From NCBI GenBank assembly GCA_900315935.1, contig ONBB01000012.1, forward strand, positions 1 through 64,000: 64,000 bases of DNA, written 5' to 3'. The position numbers were made by a program, and so were the translations under genes. This document shows positions 1-6,910 of this stretch, in pieces (positions within the stretch are counted from its first letter, which is position 1; each line of letters begins with the position of its first letter). The DNA is from an uncultured Bacteroidales bacterium (GTDB lineage Bacteria > Bacteroidota > Bacteroidia > Bacteroidales > P3). The notes below the pieces were generated by a model, which saw nothing but the letters and a program-made list of their open reading frames with translations, was not told where the DNA came from and did not search any database.

Positions 1-1
1 C

Positions 2-406
2 ACCGACATGGGCACCGACATCTACAAGCCCGCCAAGCTGCATGAGCACAGCATGTACCTCGACGGCCACTGGTACAAGATGACCGCCAAGCCCGGCACA
101 TACAACGACAACGACCCCATCGGCGTGCTCGATGTTACCATCCTCTCCAACCTCGTCCTCGACAAGGTGCTCGGCATCAAGGACCTCCGCACCGACAAGC
201 GCATCGACTTTGTCGGCGGCATCCGCGGTCTCGGCGAGCTGAAACGTCGCGTCGACAACGGCGAGATGAAGGTCGCCTTCGCTCTCTATCCCGTCAGCAT
301 GAAGCAGATTATCGACATTGCTGACACCGGCAACATCATGCCCCCGAAGACCACCTGGTTCGAGCCCAAGCTCCGCTCCGGCCTTGTGATCCACGAGCTC
401 TGCTAG
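2..406 (+). CDS. DUF1015 family protein, C-terminal fragment
   Basis: The reading frame is open at the left edge of the window, so only the last ~134 residues are present. The visible part includes FVGGIRGLGELKRRVDNG, FALYPVSMKQ, and the ending KTTWFEPKLRSGLVIHEL, which matches my recollection of the C-terminus of the DUF1015 family (about 400 residues, function unknown, often near serC/serA in Bacteroidales). The internal ATG at position 8 is not the real start. A hairpin terminator follows about 15 bases after the stop. Family assignment is from recognised C-terminal motifs; the function is unknown. Confidence 0.75.
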   Translation, partial: TDMGTDIYKPAKLHEHSMYLDGHWYKMTAKPGTYNDNDPIGVLDVTILSNLVLDKVLGIKDLRTDKRIDFVGGIRGLGELKRRVDNGEMKVAFALYPVSMKQIIDIADTGNIMPPKTTWFEPKLRSGLVIHELC

Positions 407-421
407 GCATTAACCTTTTGC

Positions 422-462
422 AACGGGTATCATCTCATTAAGGTGATGCCCGTTTGCTTTTC
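422..462 (+). terminator. Rho-independent-type terminator after the DUF1015 gene
   Basis: AACGGGTATCATCT pairs with AGGTGATGCCCGTT (some G-U pairs) around a CATTA loop and is followed by a T-rich stretch. The stem covers the first possible start codons of the next reading frame, which argues for the later start at 497. Confidence 0.6.
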
Positions 463-496
463 TGCATGTAGTCTTTCGTCCAGTGTTTCAGGCAAA

Positions 497-1573
497 ATGA
501 TTCTTGTTCTTTCGATAGTAATGCTCTTTGCGGTCTATGTGGGGTGGCACCTGTGGATGCTGCCGCCTGTGCTGTGGTTGCGGTGGGCGTTGGTCGGCAT
601 GGAGGTCGTCTGCATGGCGATGGCTGTTTTCTCGTTGACGCGCTACCTCGATAGGTTTCCCTATTGGATGGCCGTGGCGGTCTACAATATCGGAAACAGG
701 GGGATGATTATTGTCTGCTATCTCTTTCTGGCGTTTCTGCTGGCTGACCTGTTGCGGCTGATGCATGTGCTGCTTACGTCGTGGGTGCGCGACAACTGGT
801 GGATCTGCGGTGTGCTAGCGGCAACCATGGCGGGTATTTTCATCTACGCCCGCTGCAACTACGAGAACAAGCGGCGCGTGGAACTGACCATCGACACCCA
901 TGGCAAGGTGGACAAACCGGTCAAGCTGTTGGCAGTGAGCGACCTGCACCTAGGCTACCACAACCGCCGCGCCGACCTCGACCGCTGGGTGGCGATGCTC
1001 AACCGCGAGGGTGGCGACATGCTGCTGATGGCCGGAGACCTCATCGACCGCTCGACACGGCCGTTGTGGAAGGAGGATATGTCTGAAAGCATCCGCCAAC
1101 TGCAGATGCCTGTCTATGCATGCCTTGGCAACCATGAACACTACGCTGACTATTACACACCCGGCGAGGTGGAGCGTTTCTATCGCGAGGCTGGCATCAT
1201 GCTGTTGTGCGACTCGGCGGTTACCGTCGGTAATCTTGCCGTCATTGGTCGCGACGACCGCATGAACCGCCGCCGCCGTTCCCTTGATTATTTCTCAATC
1301 TCCGACACTCAATACTCCATCCTGCTGGATCATCAGCCCACCCATCTCGAGGAGGCCGAGCAGGCGGGTGTCGACTTGCAAATCAGCGGACACACCCACC
1401 GCGGCCAGATGTGGCCTTTGACGTGGGTTACCGATAAGATTTACGAATGTTCATGGGGTACATTAAGCAAGGGTAAAACAACCTATTGTGTTACTTCCGG
1501 CCTCGGCATTTGGGGTGGCAAATATCGTCTCGGCAGTCAATCGGAGTATGTCGTAATCAATCTGATTCCGTAA
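497..1573 (+). CDS. Membrane-anchored metallophosphoesterase (YkuE/YaeI-like)
   Basis: A calcineurin-like phosphoesterase of about 358 residues. The N-terminal third has several hydrophobic segments (for example MILVLSIVMLFAVYVGW and MIIVCYLFLAFLLADLL), so the enzyme is membrane-bound. The catalytic domain carries all the metal-binding motifs in order: SDLHLG (D149, H151), AGDLID, GNHEHY (N212, H213) and GHTHRGQ (H299, H301). Close relatives act on phospholipid-type substrates or are uncharacterised; the substrate here is not evident. I start it at ATG 497 because the upstream GTG/ATG codons near 443 lie within the preceding terminator stem. It ends before a tRNA gene on the other strand. Confidence 0.85.
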   Translation: MILVLSIVMLFAVYVGWHLWMLPPVLWLRWALVGMEVVCMAMAVFSLTRYLDRFPYWMAVAVYNIGNRGMIIVCYLFLAFLLADLLRLMHVLLTSWVRDNWWICGVLAATMAGIFIYARCNYENKRRVELTIDTHGKVDKPVKLLAVSDLHLGYHNRRADLDRWVAMLNREGGDMLLMAGDLIDRSTRPLWKEDMSESIRQLQMPVYACLGNHEHYADYYTPGEVERFYREAGIMLLCDSAVTVGNLAVIGRDDRMNRRRRSLDYFSISDTQYSILLDHQPTHLEEAEQAGVDLQISGHTHRGQMWPLTWVTDKIYECSWGTLSKGKTTYCVTSGLGIWGGKYRLGSQSEYVVINLIP

Positions 1574-1687
1574 CCTTTCGGTTTGGTTTGCTTTCTCGAC
1601 ATTGCTGACACGGCGGGTTTGCCTCGTCAAGATGTTTGCCGCAACAAGATCTCAAATTGCACTCCAGCCGTACAATCCACGGGTTCT

Positions 1688-1717
1688 AAAAAAAAACAGC
1701 ACTGACAAATCAGTGCC
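1688..1717 (-). terminator. Terminator of tRNA-Leu
   Basis: On the minus strand, GCACTGA pairs with TCAGTGC around a short loop and is followed by a run of nine or more T. It lies 7 bases past the 3' end of the tRNA. Confidence 0.75.
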
Positions 1718-1723
1718 ATTGTG

Positions 1724-1806
1724 TACCCCGGGAGGGACTTGAACCCTCACGCCCTTGCGAGCAACAGATTTTGAGTCTATCGTGTCTACCATTCCACCAC
1801 CAGGGC
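1724..1806 (-). tRNA. tRNA-Leu (CAA)
   Basis: The minus strand folds as a class II tRNA of 83 bases: acceptor GCCCTGG pairs with CCGGGGT, the anticodon stem ATAGA/TCTGT holds loop CTCAAAA (anticodon CAA), there is a long variable arm, and the T arm GAGGG-TTCAAGT-CCCTC is perfect. The discriminator is A, as expected for leucine. CCA is not encoded. The gene has its own promoter and terminator. Confidence 0.95.
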
Positions 1807-1824
1807 AGGTGTCGAAATCGGGTG

Positions 1825-1855
1825 CAAAAGTACTAACATTTTTCGACATGGCAAA
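1825..1855 (-). promoter_or_regulatory. Promoter of tRNA-Leu
   Basis: Minus-strand TTTG, 19 bases, TACTTTTG: a perfect Bacteroidetes sigma-ABfr promoter just upstream of the tRNA. The whole 40-base block is almost the same as the one ahead of tRNA-Ser at 9447-9477. Confidence 0.8.
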
Positions 1856-1863
1856 AAAAAAGT

Positions 1864-1894
1864 TTTGCCAGTCGCGTAAAAAGGTGTATCTTTG
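1864..1894 (+). promoter_or_regulatory. Promoter of prs
   Basis: TTTG (1864-1867), 19 bases, TATCTTTG (1887-1894). Transcription would start near 1901, which leaves about 55 bases of leader before the ATG at 1958. It is back to back with the tRNA-Leu promoter. Confidence 0.8.
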
Positions 1895-1957
1895 CAGCCA
1901 TAAAAAGAGGTGAAGAAATACCTCTGTATGTTGTTAAAAATATTGAATATCAATAAG

Positions 1958-2947
1958 ATGATGAGCAGTATGCGTTCTGACAAAGTGTTCATATTCGCTG
2001 GTCGCGCCACCGAGAATCTGGCACGCCGCGTGGCTGAAATTTATGGCATCCCGCTGGGCAATTCGACCGTTTTCCAGTATGCCGACGGCGAATTTCAACC
2101 CTCCTACGAGGAGACTATCCGCGGTGGCATCGTGTTCATCATCCAGAGCACCATCCCGCCGACCGATAACCTGTTCGAGTTGCTGATGATGATTGACGCC
2201 GCCAAGCGCGCCTCGGCACAGAAAATAGTGGCCGTCATCCCTTATTATGGATTCGCGCGTCAGGACCGCAAGGACAAGCCGCATGTGCCCATCGCCTCGA
2301 AGCTCATCGCCGACATGATCACCGTGGCCGGCGTGGATCGTATCATCGCCATGGATCTCCATGCTGACCAGATTCAGGCCTTCTTCAACGTGCCCGTAGA
2401 CCACCTCTTCGGCTCGAGTGTCTTCATGCCCTACATCCGTGAGAAATTCGACATCGAGGACGTCATGTTTGCCAGCCCCGACATGGGAGGCAGCAAGCGC
2501 GCCGGCATCTATGCCAAAACGCTGAATAACAGTTTTGTCATCTGCTACAAGCACCGCTCCAAACCCAACGAGATTGGAGAGATGCGCCTTATCGGCGACG
2601 TGGAGGGCAAGCATGTCATCCTGCTGGACGACATCATCGACACGGGCAGCACCATCTGCAAGGCCGCCGGAATCATCAAGGCCAGCGGAGCCAAGAGTGT
2701 GCGCGCCATGATTACCCACCCCGTGCTCAGCGGCGAGGCCATCGAGAAGGTGGAAGCCTCCGAGCTTGAGGAGCTGGTGGTAACCGACACCATCCCGCTG
2801 CGCCGCGAGAGCAGCAAGATTCACGTATTGAGCTGCGACTGGCTGCTGGCCGAGGCCATCCGTCGCGTGGTGAACTACGAGAGCCTCGACAACCTCTACG
2901 AGACCACGCTCCACCGCAAGGGTGTCATCAAGAGAATGAACGATTAA
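1958..2947 (+). CDS. prs: Ribose-phosphate pyrophosphokinase
   Basis: Makes phosphoribosyl pyrophosphate (PRPP) from ribose 5-phosphate and ATP, feeding purine, pyrimidine, histidine and tryptophan synthesis in the cytoplasm. Class I features visible: FIFAGRATENLARRVA, the flexible-loop region YYGFARQDRKDKP, the metal site DLHADQIQAFF, and the PRPP-binding loop VILLDDIIDTGSTICKAA. About 329 residues, slightly longer than the ~315 typical of the family. Several in-frame ATGs lie near the start (1958, 1961, 1970); 1970 (MRSDKVFIFAG) is also plausible. The longer frame starting at 1910 is disfavoured because it is too close to the promoter. rplY follows after 39 bases. Confidence 0.95.
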   Translation: MMSSMRSDKVFIFAGRATENLARRVAEIYGIPLGNSTVFQYADGEFQPSYEETIRGGIVFIIQSTIPPTDNLFELLMMIDAAKRASAQKIVAVIPYYGFARQDRKDKPHVPIASKLIADMITVAGVDRIIAMDLHADQIQAFFNVPVDHLFGSSVFMPYIREKFDIEDVMFASPDMGGSKRAGIYAKTLNNSFVICYKHRSKPNEIGEMRLIGDVEGKHVILLDDIIDTGSTICKAAGIIKASGAKSVRAMITHPVLSGEAIEKVEASELEELVVTDTIPLRRESSKIHVLSCDWLLAEAIRRVVNYESLDNLYETTLHRKGVIKRMND

Positions 2948-2986
2948 CAAACCTAATTTTATAAACCAATTCAAATTCACAAAAAA

Positions 2987-3568
2987 ATGAGAATAGTATC
3001 AATGAGCGGTTCTCTTCGCGAGAACGTAGGGAAAAAGGATGCTAAGGCTCTGCGCCGCGAGGACCGCGTGCCTTGCGTCATGTACGGCAAGGGCGAGCAA
3101 GTTATGTTCAGCGTCGAGCAGAAGGCTTTCCAGCGCATTCTGTTCAACCCCGAACCCTGCTTCGTGAGCATCGACATGAACGGCACCGTCCGTAAGGCCA
3201 TGCTGAAGGACATCGATTTCCACCCCGTAACCGACATCGTCTACCACGCTGACTTCTATGAGCTGAGCGACGACAAGCCCATCGTGATGTCCATCCCCGT
3301 CCACACCACTGGCACCTCGAAGGGTGTCATGAAGGGCGGCAAACTGGTCTACAAGCAGAAGCGCCTCAAAGTGAAGGCTCTGCCCGCCGACATGCCCAGC
3401 GAGATTATGCTCGACATCACCAACCTCGACGTGGCCCAGCGCATCCGCGTGCAGGAGATTGCCACCGACAAGTACGAGATCCTCAACCCCAAGAGCAGCG
3501 AGGTCGTCAACATCGTCAGCACCCGTGCCAGCGCCACCGCTGCCAGCACCGAAGAGGCTGCCGAGTAA
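2987..3568 (+). CDS. rplY: 50S ribosomal protein L25/Ctc
   Basis: A 193-residue L25 of the long Ctc type: an N-terminal 5S-rRNA-binding domain (GSLRENVGKKDAKALRRED, then CVMYGKGEQ) and a C-terminal TL5-like beta domain (residues ~95-180), ending in a Ala/Glu-rich tail. It lies directly downstream of prs and is probably transcribed with it. The usual Bacteroidales neighbour pth (peptidyl-tRNA hydrolase) is not here; a surface protein gene follows a terminator instead. Confidence 0.93.
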   Translation: MRIVSMSGSLRENVGKKDAKALRREDRVPCVMYGKGEQVMFSVEQKAFQRILFNPEPCFVSIDMNGTVRKAMLKDIDFHPVTDIVYHADFYELSDDKPIVMSIPVHTTGTSKGVMKGGKLVYKQKRLKVKALPADMPSEIMLDITNLDVAQRIRVQEIATDKYEILNPKSSEVVNIVSTRASATAASTEEAAE

Positions 3569-3591
3569 GCCTTGTGCTTGGTTCAACAAAC

Positions 3592-3622
3592 GGGAGGCAT
3601 TCTGGCGACAGGATGCCTCTTC
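3592..3622 (+). terminator. Terminator after rplY
   Basis: GGGAGGCATTCT pairs with AGGATGCCTCTT (G-U tolerated) around GGCGAC, 25 bases after the rplY stop, followed by a short T-rich stretch. Confidence 0.5.
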
Positions 3623-3636
3623 TATATGATAAGTGT

Positions 3637-4206
3637 ATGAAGACAAAGACAATACTGTCGGTCTTTGCGTTGCTGCCGCTGCTGGCGGTGGCCCAGCCCC
3701 GTTTCGACGGCGGCATGATGGTTCACACGGGCTACCTGTCGGCCACGCTGCCCGTCCGTTCCTTCGAGGCCAGCGGAGTACCTTTCGGAATCGGCGGCAC
3801 GATGCGTTTCCATGTGGGCAGCCATGTGCGCCTTGGTGGCGAAGGCTTTATCTCCACGCTCAACCTGCTGGAAAACGGAAGTTACGTCCGCATAGGGTGG
3901 GGTGGGGCGGTAGCCGAAATACGCTGGCGTCTAGGGCGTTGGCATCCTTTCTTCGGATGCACCCTGGGCGGGGGCTCGGCCACCACGCTGCTGATGTTCG
4001 ACGGGGCGACCGATGACTGGGCTTCAGAACCCGACGTGGTGTTGCACAGCGAGAGTTTCATGCTGGCTGACCCGCATATTGGCCTTGAATACGCGCTGAC
4101 AGAGCGCATATTGCTCTCTTCGCGGCTCTCTTGGTTGGCACCGCTCAAAAACATCGACGTACCCACGGGACCGAGGCTCTTTCTAGGATTTGTGTTTGCG
4201 CACTAG
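3637..4206 (+). CDS. Putative small outer-membrane beta-barrel protein
   Basis: About 189 residues starting with a clear signal peptide (MKTKTILSVFALLPLLAVAQ). The mature part has alternating hydrophobic/polar strands (for example RFHVGSHVRLGGEGFI, YVRIGWGGAVAEIRWRLG, LFLGFVFAH) and ends in an aromatic/hydrophobic strand, as in 8-stranded outer-membrane barrels. No family recognised. The start is at the ATG that gives the signal peptide. Convergent with the acyltransferase gene 13 bases downstream. Confidence 0.65.
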   Translation: MKTKTILSVFALLPLLAVAQPRFDGGMMVHTGYLSATLPVRSFEASGVPFGIGGTMRFHVGSHVRLGGEGFISTLNLLENGSYVRIGWGGAVAEIRWRLGRWHPFFGCTLGGGSATTLLMFDGATDDWASEPDVVLHSESFMLADPHIGLEYALTERILLSSRLSWLAPLKNIDVPTGPRLFLGFVFAH

Positions 4207-4218
4207 AGGCGCAGGTCG

Positions 4219-4791
4219 TCATTGCTGCATGGAGATGACGCGGCAGGGATTGCCGGCGGCGTTGGCATAGGCAGGTATGTCCTTGACCACCACCGATCCG
4301 GCACCTATCACGGCGTGGTCGCCGATGTGCACGTTGCCGATAATGCTTACGCCGCACCCGAGGAAAACGTGGTCGCCCAGCACGGGCTGCTCCTCGTGGC
4401 GGTTATCGCCCTTGTTGCCAATGGTGGTGAACTGGCGGATATCCAGGTAGTTGCCTACTTTGCAGTTGCTGAATACGATGCCGCCGCAGCTTAGGTGGCT
4501 GATTCGCAGGCCGTAGCCGGTGGTAAAGGGCGGTATCTCGAGGCGGTAGCGCTTGGTGAGGCGTGTGTAGCGCAGACGCCAGTAGCCGCACAGCAGCTTG
4601 TGCAGCGGCGACCGGCGGCTGTTGTTAATGTAGTACTCCAGATGGCGCAGCGCCTTGAGGAAGCGCCATGCCGAGTAGCCGCCGATGTCTTTCATCCGGG
4701 CTTTGAGCATCTGGCTGCGTGAGAGGTTGCCGAGATTCACTCGGCGGTCTTCGGCCAGGTAGTGGCGCAGGTCTTCGCGGGTCTGTATCAT
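4219..4791 (-). CDS. Left-handed beta-helix acyltransferase (serine acetyltransferase-like)
   Basis: A 190-residue protein whose C-terminal half is a hexapeptide-repeat (LbH) domain: SNCKVGNYLDIRQFTTIGNKG, VLGDHVFLGCGVSIIGNVHI, GDHAVIGAGSVVVKDIPAYA, then the common ending AGNPCRVI. Such enzymes transfer acetyl or acyl groups from CoA to sugars or serine. The N-terminal ~90 residues are helical and basic. The substrate is not evident; the order of repeats resembles CysE-like and sugar O-acetyltransferases. I use the ATG at 4791 rather than the TTG further upstream, which would run to 10 bases from the era stop. It is directly downstream of era. Confidence 0.8.
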   Translation of the reverse strand: MIQTREDLRHYLAEDRRVNLGNLSRSQMLKARMKDIGGYSAWRFLKALRHLEYYINNSRRSPLHKLLCGYWRLRYTRLTKRYRLEIPPFTTGYGLRISHLSCGGIVFSNCKVGNYLDIRQFTTIGNKGDNRHEEQPVLGDHVFLGCGVSIIGNVHIGDHAVIGAGSVVVKDIPAYANAAGNPCRVISMQQ

Positions 4792-4801
4792 GGCTGTGGG
4801 G

Positions 4802-5680
4802 TTAGTCTTCAATGGCGTAGCCGAAGCTCTTCAGGGCGCGGTCGCTGTTGCGCCAGTCCTTCAGTACCTTGATGTGCAGGCTGAGGAAGCATTTCTTGCC
4901 GGTGAACTCCTCGATGTCCTTGCGCGCCTCGGTGCCCAGCTTCTTGATGGCCTTGCCTTGGTGGCCGATGAGGATGGCTTTCTGGCTCTCGCGTTCGACG
5001 TAGATGAGGCACGAGATGTTGTCGATGCCGTCTTTCTCCTCGTAGGCTTCCACCGCCACCTCGCAACTGTAGGGTATCTCCTTCTGGTAGTATAGGAGTA
5101 TCTTTTCGCGCACTATCTCGCTGACAAAGAAGCGCATCGAGCGGTCGGTCAGCTCGTCGGTGGGGAAGTAGGCCGGATGCTCGGGCAGCAGCCGGAGGAT
5201 GTGGTCGAAGATGGTGTCGATGTTGAAACGTTCGGTGGCGGAGCAGGGGATGACCACGGCGCGCGGTATCTCCCGCTGCCAGTGAGCGATGCGCTCCTCG
5301 ACGGTGGCCTGGTCCGAGAGGTCTATCTTGTTGATGATGAGCAGCACCGGCGTATTCGAGCGGCGCACGCGCTCCATGACGGCCTCGTTCTTCACCGGCG
5401 CCCCTTTCTCGGTAACCAGCAGGAATAGGTCGGCATCCTGCAACGCGGTGCCGATGAAGCCGAGCATCTGCTCGTGCAGCTTGTTGGCGGGATTGACGAT
5501 GCCGGGGGTGTCGGTGTAGACTATCTGGAAGTCGTCGCCGTTTACTATGCCCATCACGCGCTTGCGGGTGGTCTGCGCCTTCGAGGTGATGATGCTCAAC
5601 TTCTCGCCCACCAGGGCGTTCATAAGGGTCGACTTACCCACATTGGGGTTGCCGATAATGTTGACAAAGCCGGCTTTCAT
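4802..5680 (-). CDS. era: GTPase Era
   Basis: Essential GTPase that binds the 3' end of 16S rRNA during 30S subunit assembly. All G motifs are visible: G1 GNPNVGKSTLMNAL, G2 region TTRKRVMG, G3 DTPGI, G4 NKID, and the C-terminal KH domain with the loop ILIGHQGKAIKKLG. Its 292 residues match the family length (~300). The stop of the upstream secreted-protein gene touches its start (position 5681), which suggests co-transcription. Confidence 0.97.
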   Translation of the reverse strand: MKAGFVNIIGNPNVGKSTLMNALVGEKLSIITSKAQTTRKRVMGIVNGDDFQIVYTDTPGIVNPANKLHEQMLGFIGTALQDADLFLLVTEKGAPVKNEAVMERVRRSNTPVLLIINKIDLSDQATVEERIAHWQREIPRAVVIPCSATERFNIDTIFDHILRLLPEHPAYFPTDELTDRSMRFFVSEIVREKILLYYQKEIPYSCEVAVEAYEEKDGIDNISCLIYVERESQKAILIGHQGKAIKKLGTEARKDIEEFTGKKCFLSLHIKVLKDWRNSDRALKSFGYAIED

Positions 5681-6460
5681 CTAAAAATACTCTATCTTTC
5701 GCTCGGTGGTGTAAGTGGGGAACTTGCGGTCGCCTTGCACCTCGTACTCCGTGCAGCGCACCCAGTTGCCGTGCGAGTCGTACTCGCGTACGTAGAGTGT
5801 TACGAACATCTCGGGCTCCGCCTCGGTGTAGTCGTACAGCGTGTAGCTTACGGGCTCGCCCTGCGCATCGTACTCCCAACGCTTCTCCTGAATCTTCTGC
5901 TTCGAGCGGTCGTAGATGACGGCCTTGTTGATGGTGCCGTTGGCGTTGAAGAGATACTTCTCGCGGCGGAAGATTTCGTTCACGTGGTCGTTGTACGAGC
6001 GCTGGTCGATGCGGCCCTGCGCGTCGTGGTGCAGGCGCAGGCGGCTCTCCACTTGGCGCTCGGCATCCTCCACATACACCTCCACCAGCGTGTGGTCAGC
6101 GTCGTAGACATAGTATGTGCGCCCGATGACGCGGTCCTGGTTGTCCACCACATGCTCCAGCGTCGTCAGTCCGAATCCGTCGTGCTTGTAGCGCGTGCGG
6201 AATATCACGTCCTCGGCCACCGAGAGGTAGGTCTGGCTGCGCCGGAAGCCTTTTTGGTTGTATTCGGTGATGAGGTGCTCCAGCTGGTCGCCACGGGCCA
6301 CGTTGTCGTTTTGGTCGTACATGGCCTCGTAGAGCTTGGAGTCCACGCGTTTCACGGTGCCGCGCAGGCCGTCGTCCTGCAGGTCGTGTCCGCTCTGGGC
6401 ACTGGCAGTCAGCGTGATGGCGGCAATGGCCAAGGTGGCCAGGAGGTTTTTTATCTTCAT
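5681..6460 (-). CDS. Secreted protein with YD/RHS-like repeats
   Basis: A 259-residue protein with a signal peptide (MKIKNLLATLAIAAITLTASAQ). The rest consists of imperfect repeats around a Tyr-Asp-x-x-Gly core (YNQKGFRRSQTYLS, HHDAQGRIDQRSYND, YDAQGEPVSYTLYDY, YDSHGNWVRCTEYE), the pattern of YD-repeat beta sheets seen in RHS-type and Bacteroidetes surface proteins. No enzymatic domain is seen. Probably periplasmic or surface-located. It is the first gene ahead of era and abuts it, so it likely shares the transcript. Confidence 0.7.
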   Translation of the reverse strand: MKIKNLLATLAIAAITLTASAQSGHDLQDDGLRGTVKRVDSKLYEAMYDQNDNVARGDQLEHLITEYNQKGFRRSQTYLSVAEDVIFRTRYKHDGFGLTTLEHVVDNQDRVIGRTYYVYDADHTLVEVYVEDAERQVESRLRLHHDAQGRIDQRSYNDHVNEIFRREKYLFNANGTINKAVIYDRSKQKIQEKRWEYDAQGEPVSYTLYDYTEAEPEMFVTLYVREYDSHGNWVRCTEYEVQGDRKFPTYTTERKIEYF

Positions 6461-6621
6461 CTTGGAGGTGTTGTTCGGTTTTTAATTTTGTACGCGTAAC
6501 GCGCGCTTTATTATATTATTGTGTGGCGGGTGCGAAAAAAGTGCAAAATCGCCCAGCGGAAGGATGTTTTTTTTTGCTCAAAAAGTGCGAAAAGGGTCGA
6601 TTTTGGCCCGATTGCAAGTGG

Positions 6622-6673
6622 CTGATAATAAGTGGATAGTAGGCACCCTCTTCTTCCTCTCTTCTTCCTCTCT
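6622..6673 (-). repeat. Interspersed GAGAGGAAGAAGAGGGTG element, copy 1
   Basis: On the minus strand: GAGAGGAAGAAGAGGGTG followed about 13 bases later by ACTTATTATCAG. The same modules occur at 53772-53820 and 56302-56350. This copy has the purine block partly doubled. Confidence 0.6.
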
Positions 6674-6743
6674 AGGGGACGCGAAGGGAGAGGGGCAGAA
6701 AGGCATATAACAATTATTAATTTATAAATTTGTAAAGTAACAA

Positions 6744-6770
6744 AAAAAGGCGGCTTTGCCGCATTTTTTA
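6744..6770 (+). terminator. Isolated bidirectional-type hairpin
   Basis: GCGGC-TTT-GCCGC preceded by seven A and followed by six T. It has the form of a bidirectional terminator, but no gene ends next to it, so it may close a short untranslated transcript or be a remnant. Confidence 0.5.
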
Positions 6771-6853
6771 TCTGCCGTTAATTTTGTAACCGCAATTTAT
6801 CAATTTATACTATCTTCAACGGATGCAACACCCGGTGTAAAATCAAATTATTT

Positions 6854-6884
6854 TTTGCGCGTGTGGGTTATTTTCTTATCTTTG
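6854..6884 (+). promoter_or_regulatory. Promoter of the symporter gene
   Basis: TTTG (6854-6857), 19 bases, TATCTTTG (6877-6884), 26 bases before the ATG. Confidence 0.8.
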
Positions 6885-6910
6885 CAGACGAAATAATTAA
6901 AGCAAGCTAG

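Larger units (their letters stand above)
6461..6910. other. 450-base intergenic region between divergent genes
   Basis: Low-GC spacer holding a repeat copy (6622-6673), an isolated strong hairpin flanked by A and T runs (6748-6768), extra TAnnTTTG motifs at 6725 and 6779 (plus strand) and the symporter promoter. No convincing coding sequence; I could not see a good minus-strand promoter for the gene starting at 6460. Confidence 0.6.

Noticed and set aside
443..496. Upstream GTG/ATG starts for the metallophosphoesterase
   Set aside because: They lie in the stem of the preceding terminator; the start at 497 gives a normal hydrophobic N-terminus.
5474..6499. Plus-strand frame opposite era and the YD-repeat gene
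   Set aside because: Shadow of two genes whose families or signal peptide are clear on the minus strand; composition is Val/Leu/Ala/His-rich without motifs.
6519..6710. Small frame in the intergenic region before the symporter
   Set aside because: It runs through a dispersed repeat and has no recognisable features or conserved start.
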